Shown piece after piece: positions 18,501-25,589 of a stretch of 64,000 nt of DNA. A model generated the notes under the pieces. That model worked only from the letters and a program-made list of their open reading frames with translations. It was not told the origin of the DNA and did not search any database. Origin of the DNA: JAFGJQ01 sp964495075 (GTDB taxonomy: Bacteria > Planctomycetota > Phycisphaerae > UBA1845); the NCBI GenBank assembly GCA_964495075.1, contig CAZBUJ010000017.1:1-64000 (forward strand), written 5' to 3'. Numbering within the stretch: the first letter of the stretch is position 1; each line of letters opens with the position of its first letter. Made by a program: the position numbers and the translations under genes.

Positions 18501-20565
18501 AGGCGCGGTCGAGCCGGTCGCGCCGGTAGTCACCGTGCACGGCCTCACCTACGTCGGCAAAGGCGAAGGCGATTACCTGGACTACGGCGTTGAGGCGGGT
18601 GGCGGGGGGCAAGCCACGATCGAGGATTGCCACATCACCGATTGCCGCGGCGTCGCGTCGGTGGATGGTTCGACCTCAGCCGGCATTCTGGCCACGGATT
18701 TCTGGGGAACAGGTACCTGGGCCCATATCACCGGCTGCACGCTGACCCACAACTCCACCGGCATCTACGCGGGCTACCTTCCCGGCGACGGCACGATCGT
18801 GATCGCCAACAACAACGCGATCTACGCCAACCCCCTCAACACCGGGATCGTCGCCGTCACGGCCACCCCCGTGGACGCCACCAACAACTGGTGGGGCGAC
18901 CCCAGCGGTCCCTACGATGAGGACAACGGCGGCGAGACCAACGACGTCTCCATTACCGGCTGCGGCGGTGATCCCACGCTTGAGTCCAACCCCGGCGGAA
19001 CCGGCGACCACGTCTCCGACGACGCGAGCTACGCCGTCGACTACTGCCCGTGGTTGACCAGTTATCCCCGCGTGACGCTGGAGGCCGACGCGGAGTGCTA
19101 CGAGGCATCGGAGACCGTCACCGTCGGGATCTGGATGAGGGATCTCGTCGACGAGATTCGTGGCGGCCAGTTCTTTCTGTCTTATGACAATACGGTACTG
19201 GACTTTGTCGACGCCGTGGTCGGCGACTCCCCGTTCACCGTCGAGGTCATCAACGACGTGGACGAGGACGCCGGGACGATCGATTACGCGGTGGGTGTCA
19301 CTTTTGGAGCGAGCGGGACCAGCGTTGACACCAAGATGGCGGTCCTCACATTCACCGCGTTGCAGCAGGTCTGCTTCGAGGTGGATCTGATCACCTGGCG
19401 CGCACACGACCCGCCGAGCCGACTCGCCGATGACGTCGGCGACCCGGTCTATCCGCTGTTCGTACCGCTCGATGTGGTGGACGACACGCCGCCGGTGCTC
19501 ACCGGTTGCCCGACGGATATGACCGTTAATGCCGACGCGGGCAGTTGCACGGCCGTGGTGACGTGGACCGCTCCGACGGCGATCGACGACTGCGATCCGG
19601 CGCCCGTCGTTGCCTGTAGTCCGCCGAGCGGTTCGACGTTCCCGCTGGGTACCACGCCGGTGACCTGCACGGCCACGGATTCCTGTGGAAACGTGTCGAC
19701 TTGTGACTTCGATGTCACGGTGCTCGCCTACAACGAGGTCGTCGTAACCGTCGAGCTGTCGCCGACTTTGTTCGACCCGAACCCAGGCGTGGCGGACGAT
19801 ACACTGACGCGATGCATTACGTTTGACCTGTGGGAGTGCGGCGGTCCCAGCAGCGTTACCGTGCAAGAGGAAATCACATTCACCGTGGATGATGGCACGC
19901 CACACGTGGGTAGCGCGACGCTCACCAACGTTCCGTGCGGTATGTACACGTGCATTACCGCCCGCGACGAACTGCACACGCTGCGGCGGACGATCGATCC
20001 ACTGCCGGTCGTCTCAGCGCAATACGTTGCCGACTTCGCCGCCGCCGGGAAGGATCTGATTGGCGGCAACCTGAACGACGATTACTGGATCGACATCCTC
20101 GACTTCGGCGTCTTCTCGTACAAGTGGGCTAAGAAGTACCTCGACGGCGTAGAGGTGAGCGATCCACCGTTCAATGGCAATACGCCGTGCGGCACGCTTG
20201 CCCCGCACGCGGACATCGACGGAAGCGGAGCGGTCGAATCAGCCGACTTCACGTTCATCAGCATCAACTTCCTCCAAGGCCACGAACCCAACTGCTGCGG
20301 CGAGCCGCTCCGTGGGGATGCCGAGGGCGGCGGCGGTCCGATCACCGAAATCTCACTCGCCGAACTGAAGAAGAGGGGCCTTGGCCACCTCGAGGCGGGC
20401 GACCTGAACCACGACGGCACGCTCGACGAGCAGGACGTCGCCGCATTCCTGATGGGCGAACGCCCCAAACCGCCCCACCCCGCGCAGATTCGCTTCGACC
20501 GCGGAGAGGAGGTCGAAACGCCCGAACTCGGCATCGCCGAGCAGCCGGGCACCCGTAAGGAGTAA
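15538..20565 (+). CDS. Large secreted parallel beta-helix protein with cohesin-like, HYR and dockerin-like domains
   Basis: This is a 1675-residue exported protein. ATG 15538 follows GAGGAGG and starts a signal peptide (RLVTCFTAAIPLLPTLAGA). Two related beta-rich repeats occupy about 27-225 and 236-431 (SSTMYFHGTLTDDGFGG and SSTMHFEGSLADAGGGVYTG). Two right-handed beta-helix regions follow, each opened by VDDD and a GIDxVxGSTVNxAxGTY motif (about 440-810 and 830-1175), then a cohesin-like module (about 1178-1315; GGQFFLSYDNTVLDF), an HYR module (about 1316-1398; CPTDMTVNADAGSCTAVVTW), a beta domain, and EF-hand dockerin-like loops (DIDGSGAVESADF, DLNHDGTLDEQDVAAFLMG). Beta-helix proteins often bind or cleave acidic polysaccharides, but no catalytic residues can be named. 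It is convergent with the GH51 operon. Confidence 0.75.
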   Translation: MNRVRLVTCFTAAIPLLPTLAGANDVRSSTMYFHGTLTDDGFGGKTGVLAMVDEDAEDIGDDEAGYDVFALNGGAARFSQSSDVDPITNHDGWPGWDPDTPDWYQYSLRLYVDGGQQKWAVRNHPGATATYPWYDTAHWGPGGKPPAGVPMSGLMNWTSAYAKETDTGAYLPGTGIPLVAGWAAANGGGAGAWDMDWSWGSEVVPLEMPGFQVTVTATGPPDEYDVRLTPKANTIASSTMHFEGSLADAGGGVYTGTIPMTAGAYYVPGGDGAHLHTDGGFDLYAEEAGCAYVQGYYGTGGHNCGGTDTYTIAADHDAYPHLQGGGPWGSWYDPDVADWDQYSLELTAAHWYLRYTSTHESPMSGTMDWDAMYAAESDLGTQVGGHGGSAPHGGGPGAWDWDCGWGIEVIPLQLPGFQVLVSALGGGQYHVTLTPVVTEVWVDDDFDSSTPGWGVTHFDNIQDGIDAVSGSTVNVAAGTYGPFVLTSTVTLLGAQAGVDARGRVVGAPSPASESIVTAVSGILCEFRNGSGGSIIDGFSFVGGGNALRSNGGPLDGVQILNNHVEGTSSSAVFLNDHGDDITIHQNAFDGSSMGSGGLVHLDTDTFDGFHFTSNWVKNGSTGFFVDGNRNVGASGLRSPLFQGNLFLDNETGANFGKRALDGAEVSLNTFEGNDYDGLQGGPKDTDITQNRFVDNGRSGVALTSFGDADPNKGAQNCVITQNFFSGNVSEDLLFSSGQAPGTIATNSASGNSFGSAVAVTYGSGDGTGDTIDCSGNWWDSYTGPTVATHPGGTGSEIAGASGGLVDFTPWLDSGTDVGGDPSDGFQGDFSELWVDDDSPQSGTVGRAQEGIDLVTGSTVNIAPGTYLEPAQIVIDKDVTLIGAGKTATTLMPDFDTTGSAYGTTSSFILVEWTFDATIEALAIDGTGHIVQQGIQARGASLTVRDCDIRNIHATPASYDGRGITYLTGTGLVEDCTMSNIRRIGVHVRGAVEPVAPVVTVHGLTYVGKGEGDYLDYGVEAGGGGQATIEDCHITDCRGVASVDGSTSAGILATDFWGTGTWAHITGCTLTHNSTGIYAGYLPGDGTIVIANNNAIYANPLNTGIVAVTATPVDATNNWWGDPSGPYDEDNGGETNDVSITGCGGDPTLESNPGGTGDHVSDDASYAVDYCPWLTSYPRVTLEADAECYEASETVTVGIWMRDLVDEIRGGQFFLSYDNTVLDFVDAVVGDSPFTVEVINDVDEDAGTIDYAVGVTFGASGTSVDTKMAVLTFTALQQVCFEVDLITWRAHDPPSRLADDVGDPVYPLFVPLDVVDDTPPVLTGCPTDMTVNADAGSCTAVVTWTAPTAIDDCDPAPVVACSPPSGSTFPLGTTPVTCTATDSCGNVSTCDFDVTVLAYNEVVVTVELSPTLFDPNPGVADDTLTRCITFDLWECGGPSSVTVQEEITFTVDDGTPHVGSATLTNVPCGMYTCITARDELHTLRRTIDPLPVVSAQYVADFAAAGKDLIGGNLNDDYWIDILDFGVFSYKWAKKYLDGVEVSDPPFNGNTPCGTLAPHADIDGSGAVESADFTFISINFLQGHEPNCCGEPLRGDAEGGGGPITEISLAELKKRGLGHLEAGDLNHDGTLDEQDVAAFLMGERPKPPHPAQIRFDRGEEVETPELGIAEQPGTRKE

Positions 20566-20621
20566 CGGTTTACGCCGTCGCGACGACGTGAACTTCTCAG
20601 GCTGGTTTCGTTAAAAGGGAA

Positions 20622-20657
20622 GGGCGGCGCGGGGCGAGCGCCTGTCACGCGCCGCCC
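20622..20657 (-). terminator. Hairpin terminator for the GH51 operon
   Basis: GGGCGGCGCG (20622-20631) and CGCGCCGCCC (20648-20657) form a perfect 10-bp stem with a 16-base loop, between two convergent genes. Read on the - strand the stem is followed by TTCCCTTTTAACG, a modest U-rich tail, so it best serves the leftward operon. It may also slow the rightward transcript, though no T-run follows in that direction. Confidence 0.65.
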
Positions 20658-20813
20658 GACCTGCATGCCGGTGGCACGGGCGAGAAGAGCGACGTCGGTA
20701 TCCATGACCCGGCGCGACGGATGCTCCTGTGAAGAACGCCGGCCGGCCCCGCCGCGCCGGAAGCGAAAATAAAGGAGTACGACGCGGCGCGGGAATCGGT
20801 GGACGGGCACAGG

Positions 20814-22853
20814 TCACTTCAGGACCGCCTGAAGGAGCGAGAACGGCGGCGCCGTTACGCTCAACTCCGCGGAACCGGCGAGCGTCGGCGTCGAATCCGT
20901 GCGGGCAACGACGCATGGTCTCGTGGGTGAGTTGGACGCGGTCAGCGACGCGGCGCGCATGACGGTCAACTCGCAGCTCGCGAAGCGCCTGCCGAGTTGA
21001 CCGAGTGTAAAACGGAGAGGTACCTCCTCGCCGTTGTAGTTGAGCACGACCACGCACAACGCGGTGCGGGACGTATTCCAAGCTGCTTGAACGACCACGT
21101 TCTCTCGCCCTCCGCTGATCCGCAGCGCCAGCGGCCAGGCGGCGGGTGAGCGGGAGAACAGCTCGAACACGTGACCGGCCGGCGAGAGATACGCAGTGTC
21201 TTTGGGGCATTCGATGACGTTCTGCCCCCAGGTGTTGGCGAAGTTGTTGAAGTTGGAGAACGCGAAATCGCCGCCGAGCCGCTGGAACATGAGCAACGTC
21301 TTGGCCACGTTGAGGGCGGCGTACCAGCAACGTCGCCGCGCCTTGGCCGTCGGTATCCGCGCGAGTTCGTCGCCGTCCACCGTCGGCGGTACGTCGTGCT
21401 CCGGTGCCGGCCACTCGGTGTTGCACAGTCGGATGCTCTTGCCGTGCTTCTCGTTGTAGGCGCGGATCACCTCGAGGTCACCCCGCAGCGTAGACTCGTC
21501 GATCGCCCGGTCCGCAACGTAGTCGATGTGCTTGCCGGTTACGTTCAGCAGGTCGGCAAGAGACACCCGGTACCAACCGTAGCCGATGACGGCGATCTCG
21601 ATCGTCGGATCAACCGCCTTCATCGCGCGGGCGAACTGGACGCAGCGCTGCCCGTACTGGGTCGCGCTGAATCGGCGCGAGGCCTCGTTGTCCAACTCCC
21701 AGATCTTCACGCCGAACGGCTCGCCGTGGCCGTCGCGTTTTCGCAGCTTCCCGATCGGATGCGTGGCCGGCGAATTGCAGTACGCGACCCAGTCGGCGGC
21801 CTCGTCCGCGTCACTCGTGAGCACGTTCACGCAGATGAACGGCTCAGCGCCGACCAATCGGCAGAATCGGATGAACTCCAGCGTGCCGACGTCGTTGTCG
21901 TACAGCCCGCCCCAGAACGGACTCGCCATCGGCCTCCTTTCCGACCGCTCCCCGATTCCCTCCCGCCAATGGTAGAATGAAGCGAAGCAGCCGCCCGGCC
22001 AGCGGAGGATGCGCGGTTTCACCCGCTTGGACGTCTCGATGACCTCCGCCCGCCAGCCGTCGATGTTTGACGCCGGCATGAGCGAGAGATCGTCGGCCCC
22101 GAGGTTGGACTGCGGTGGGATCCAGATGCTGAACGTGGCGCGGCCTTCGTAATCCGGGTTATCAAAAGTCCACGCCTGGCGGTCGAACGCCTTCCCGATG
22201 TTGCGAAGCGTGTGCGTCAGGATCGGCTTGGACCAGTCCCCGTCAGGGTAGAAACGAATCTCCGCATCGATCGAAAGATCGCCCGGCGCCCTGTCCCACG
22301 GGTGCCCGCCCGTCCGCAGGCGGCCCGAGAAGATGTACCGCTCACCCTTGCCCAGGTGAACACCGCGCTGGGCGAATCCCGCCCACTGCGTATCGCTCTC
22401 ATTCTTCAGCCAACCCGCCTGCTGGCCTTGCCAGAAACTCACGTGCTCCGTCACGGACCAGTCGGCTTGGGGATTCCCCGGCACCAGTTCCCATGGCGGT
22501 TCCTCGTAGCCGCTGTGCCACCAGGGCTGCTTCTCCACCTCGGTGTCGGGCCCGCAGCCGCGCGAGCCGTAGTGAGCCTGCGTGTAGGCCGGCCGGGTCT
22601 CGAAGCTGCGGTTGAAGAACATCTCCGCCCACATCCCTTCGACCTGACGGCCGAAGCCGGACTCGATGAAGTTCCCGCAGATCATCGGGCTGGTGGGCCG
22701 ATTGACGAGCACTTTTGCCGTGATATCCACCTGCATGGCGCCCGCCGCACTTCGCGGCGTTTCTTCGGTGGACACCGCATCTCCAGCCAACCCAACGGCA
22801 GACGCGATCCCGATAACAGAAGCGGCTGCGATGCTCATCACCGTCGTTTTCAC
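20814..22853 (-). CDS. GH51 alpha-L-arabinofuranosidase, secreted
   Basis: This 679-residue enzyme is predicted to remove terminal alpha-L-arabinose from arabinan or arabinoxylan outside the cytoplasm. The longest form starts with GTG at 22853; ATG at 22838 is an alternative five codons in, with AGGTG upstream. A signal peptide follows (SVIGIASAVGLAG). Domain order: N-terminal GH51 strand (VNRPTSPMICGNFIE), a beta-sandwich resembling CBM4/9 at about 120-260, then the barrel with RWPGGCFASFYHWREGIG, acid/base Glu390 in ELDNEA, candidate nucleophile Glu480 in CNTEWP, and a C-terminal beta domain. It is last in a tight - strand operon, its start abutting the stop of the preceding hydrolase gene, and is followed by a hairpin terminator. 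Confidence 0.88.
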   Translation of the reverse strand: MKTTVMSIAAASVIGIASAVGLAGDAVSTEETPRSAAGAMQVDITAKVLVNRPTSPMICGNFIESGFGRQVEGMWAEMFFNRSFETRPAYTQAHYGSRGCGPDTEVEKQPWWHSGYEEPPWELVPGNPQADWSVTEHVSFWQGQQAGWLKNESDTQWAGFAQRGVHLGKGERYIFSGRLRTGGHPWDRAPGDLSIDAEIRFYPDGDWSKPILTHTLRNIGKAFDRQAWTFDNPDYEGRATFSIWIPPQSNLGADDLSLMPASNIDGWRAEVIETSKRVKPRILRWPGGCFASFYHWREGIGERSERRPMASPFWGGLYDNDVGTLEFIRFCRLVGAEPFICVNVLTSDADEAADWVAYCNSPATHPIGKLRKRDGHGEPFGVKIWELDNEASRRFSATQYGQRCVQFARAMKAVDPTIEIAVIGYGWYRVSLADLLNVTGKHIDYVADRAIDESTLRGDLEVIRAYNEKHGKSIRLCNTEWPAPEHDVPPTVDGDELARIPTAKARRRCWYAALNVAKTLLMFQRLGGDFAFSNFNNFANTWGQNVIECPKDTAYLSPAGHVFELFSRSPAAWPLALRISGGRENVVVQAAWNTSRTALCVVVLNYNGEEVPLRFTLGQLGRRFASCELTVMRAASLTASNSPTRPCVVARTDSTPTLAGSAELSVTAPPFSLLQAVLK

Positions 22854-24002
22854 CTACCTCTGTCTTGCCAGAAACGCCAGCCAGTCCTCGTTCTCCATCT
22901 CATGTCGGCGCCCCGGCGTGACCCGCATGCTGACCTGATCTTCCGCGCCGAAGGCTCGGTAAATCGTACGCAGCTCCTTGAACGCCGGCTCGACTGACTC
23001 GTTGTACGACGCCGAGCCGTTGTCCGGCCCGGGCGTGTCAAGCTCGCCGTAGTGCAGCCGGATCGGTACGGGAGCACTCAGCCCCGCGATGTCGCTCCGA
23101 TCCATCCACCGGAGCACCCCCGGAATGCCGTGCGCCGGCGCGTTGTAGCATCGCGCGAAGATCGGGGCAAACGAACCCATCGACCCGCTCGTGTAGATGC
23201 TCCGCACGCGCTTGCTGAACGCCGGGTACATGATCGCCAGGTCGCCCCCGTAGGATATGCCGACCGAATCGAACGCCTTCACGCCCTTTGCCTCGGCCAG
23301 CCAATGCTCCCAGCGTATCAGGTCCTCGATAGTCTGGCCGATCACCGTCCGCCCGTACAGGAACGCGTCCGACACCAGTGTGAACTGGCGGCCGCGCTCC
23401 GAGGTCCAGTAGTCGAGCCAATGATCCTTGTCCGACGCCGCCATGTCCCGCAACGCGCTGAAACCGCGCAATTCCGGGCACAGCACGAGGTGTCCGGCCT
23501 GGGCCGACCGCAAGGCAAACATGTGGTGATAGTCATCCGCCAGCCCCACGCAGGGCTCCGCCGCACCGTGGCCGTGGATGGCCATCACCGCGTGCCCGTC
23601 GGTTGTGCCGGAACCCGGAATCAGCAAGTAGGCCGGCAGAGACAGGTCTTCGTCAACCTGCATCACCCACGCCTCGATCGTCACCCCGTCGTGCTCGAGG
23701 GTGCGCAGTAATCGCGCCTTCCCCGGCGCGGGCGGTGCATAGCCCAGAAGCTCGGTGAACTTCTCACGGCACGCCTTTCGCCACGCCTCAGGCTCGCCCT
23801 TGTAGTTGGCGAATGACAGCGCCCGTCGCTCCGGCTTCTGCAGGCGCCGCAGCGTGAGCTCGTTCCGTTGGATGAAGAACGCCCGATTCACGCCTCGGGC
23901 GTCGTCCTGTGCGAAGCAGGGTCGGCTCCCCGCCGCCAGTGCAGCGGCGCCGACGGCGACCGCCTGCCCGAAATCACGCCGTGTTCCTTGCCACTCATTC
24001 AT
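22854..24002 (-). CDS. Tat-exported alpha/beta hydrolase (probable carbohydrate esterase)
   Basis: This is a 382-residue hydrolase. ATG 24002 lies one base after the stop of the upstream GH51 gene; the earlier frame start is inside that gene. The N-terminus has a twin-arginine signal (TRRDFGQAVAVGAAALAAG). The fold begins near residue 100, with the oxyanion strand AVMAIHGHG, nucleophile Ser250 in GISYGG, Asp322 in YGELDTP and His367 in GRRHEMEN forming a complete triad. Relatives are described as prolyl-oligopeptidase or dienelactone-hydrolase-like proteins, and some are acetyl-sugar esterases. Being sandwiched between two arabinofuranosidases suggests removal of acetyl or feruloyl groups from arabinan-type chains; that specificity is inferred. 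Confidence 0.8.
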   Translation of the reverse strand: MNEWQGTRRDFGQAVAVGAAALAAGSRPCFAQDDARGVNRAFFIQRNELTLRRLQKPERRALSFANYKGEPEAWRKACREKFTELLGYAPPAPGKARLLRTLEHDGVTIEAWVMQVDEDLSLPAYLLIPGSGTTDGHAVMAIHGHGAAEPCVGLADDYHHMFALRSAQAGHLVLCPELRGFSALRDMAASDKDHWLDYWTSERGRQFTLVSDAFLYGRTVIGQTIEDLIRWEHWLAEAKGVKAFDSVGISYGGDLAIMYPAFSKRVRSIYTSGSMGSFAPIFARCYNAPAHGIPGVLRWMDRSDIAGLSAPVPIRLHYGELDTPGPDNGSASYNESVEPAFKELRTIYRAFGAEDQVSMRVTPGRRHEMENEDWLAFLARQR

Positions 24003-24003
24003 C

Positions 24004-25575
24004 TTATCGCCCCCTCTCCAAGTCCTCGATATCGAGTTCCACGGCCGAGACGGATGCGGCCGGGAACGTCCAGTTCCCGCTCGCGGGGATCTCATGCTCC
24101 ACCGGCTCCAGCACGTCGTCGCGGTGTTCGAACACCTCGAACTCCGGATCTGCTGCCAGCGTGAACACACGCCCGCTCCTGATTCTCTTGCCGGATACCT
24201 TCAGGGCGGCGTCCACGGGCCGTGTCCGCTGAGTATTGACGACGTGGAGGTAGACGGTGTTTTCGGTGACACTGGCTGTCACATCCAGATTCTGCGGGTG
24301 CTCCGCCACGTCGATGGCCTGCTCGCCGGAATGATGACGATAAAGGCACATGACCCGCGCCACCGGCATCATGAACGATCGGCCCCCCGGTACGGGGATC
24401 ATGATGGCGTTGACCTGCCACCGCGTGCCACAGAAGTCGGCCAGCGTGGCGATCTTCAGCTTGTCGCCGTGCCGCTCGTGCACGTTCGCCAGCCGCGCGT
24501 TCGCCACACCGGCGGCCCAGCTCGAGAGCACTTCGCAGCGGTTGCGCCCCCTCAGTGCGAAGTGACACTCCGTCATCGCCAGCGGCACATCGTAGCCGTC
24601 AAGCTGCTCCCGGATCCGGCGAATCCGCTCGTCGTGGCACTTCCACGCGTTCATCAGGGCCTCCCACGTGCGGTCCGGATCCTTGCGGTACTCGATGCCG
24701 CGCAGAGGAGAGTCCGGCTGATTGCGGCCCGGATCGAACATGTGGTGGAAGGCGATGTACTGCAAGTGCTCGCCCGCCATGTCCAGAACGCGCGGGCCCC
24801 ACCCGCTGTCGCCCCACCCGATCAGCTCGATCGACGGATCCTCACGCCGCATCGCTTTCGCAAACTCGATCGTCTTGCGGCCGCAGGTGTCGGCATCCCA
24901 CTTGGCCCCGTACGACGTCTCATTGCCGAGCTGCCACATGCGAATCCTCAGCGGGTCGTGATGCCCGTGGCTGATCCGTTCCGCGTCGGCCGGGGCATTG
25001 CAATAGCGCACCCACGCCGCCGCCGCCGCCGCGTCCGCCGTCCGACTCTCCCCCTGCGGACCGCGCATGAAGCACGGCTTGCCGTCCGACTCGAAATTCA
25101 CGCACATCAACGGTTCGGCACGCGTCTGCCGACAGAAATCCACGAACTCCGCCGTGCCCACCTGGTTCGTCTCCACCCCGCCCCAGCTCATGTTGTACAT
25201 CGGCTTCCGCTGATCGCGTGGACCGACCCCGTCTCGCCACCGATAGTACGCGGCAAACAACCCGCCCCAGCGCAGCAATGGCGGTGCCAGTTCTCGCGTC
25301 ACCGCGATCACATCCTCACGCCAGCGTTGACCCCAGAAGTCCCACGCCGCCGCCACCGAGCCGTCCGTCGTGCCCAGCGGTTCCATGAATTGCTGATACA
25401 GGTACGGCGACAGCGCGTACTTCGGCTGTGGGTTGACCGCGAGGAGCGTTCTCGCCGCGCCGCGGGGTTCGGCCGCGCGGGCGACCCCACCGACCGCCGA
25501 GGAGGCCGCCGCCGCCGCCACTCCCGTCCCCATGACCTTCAGAAAATCCCGACGTGTGCTGTTGGGTGTATTCAT
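24004..25575 (-). CDS. GH51-family alpha-L-arabinofuranosidase, Tat-exported
   Basis: This is a 523-residue enzyme. ATG 25575 was chosen because ACGAGGGGT lies just upstream and it begins a twin-arginine signal (NSTRRDFLKVMGTGVAAAAASS). The barrel shows RWGGLFAAYYRWRDGVGPR, acid/base Glu219 in QLGNET and nucleophile Glu336 in AMTECHF, followed by a C-terminal beta-sandwich (LHVVNTQRTRPVDAAL). It is shorter than the second GH51 of the operon because it lacks the inserted binding domain, so the two may differ in chain length or linkage preference. It starts 14 bp after the stop of the LamG/peptidase-like gene and runs one base into the esterase gene, fitting one transcript. Confidence 0.88.
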   Translation of the reverse strand: MNTPNSTRRDFLKVMGTGVAAAAASSAVGGVARAAEPRGAARTLLAVNPQPKYALSPYLYQQFMEPLGTTDGSVAAAWDFWGQRWREDVIAVTRELAPPLLRWGGLFAAYYRWRDGVGPRDQRKPMYNMSWGGVETNQVGTAEFVDFCRQTRAEPLMCVNFESDGKPCFMRGPQGESRTADAAAAAAWVRYCNAPADAERISHGHHDPLRIRMWQLGNETSYGAKWDADTCGRKTIEFAKAMRREDPSIELIGWGDSGWGPRVLDMAGEHLQYIAFHHMFDPGRNQPDSPLRGIEYRKDPDRTWEALMNAWKCHDERIRRIREQLDGYDVPLAMTECHFALRGRNRCEVLSSWAAGVANARLANVHERHGDKLKIATLADFCGTRWQVNAIMIPVPGGRSFMMPVARVMCLYRHHSGEQAIDVAEHPQNLDVTASVTENTVYLHVVNTQRTRPVDAALKVSGKRIRSGRVFTLAADPEFEVFEHRDDVLEPVEHEIPASGNWTFPAASVSAVELDIEDLERGR

Positions 25576-25589
25576 ATCGACCCCTCGTT

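Noticed and set aside
16855..19060. Beta-helix regions as a pectate lyase
   Set aside because: No pectate-lyase calcium aspartates or catalytic arginine could be placed, so only the fold is claimed.
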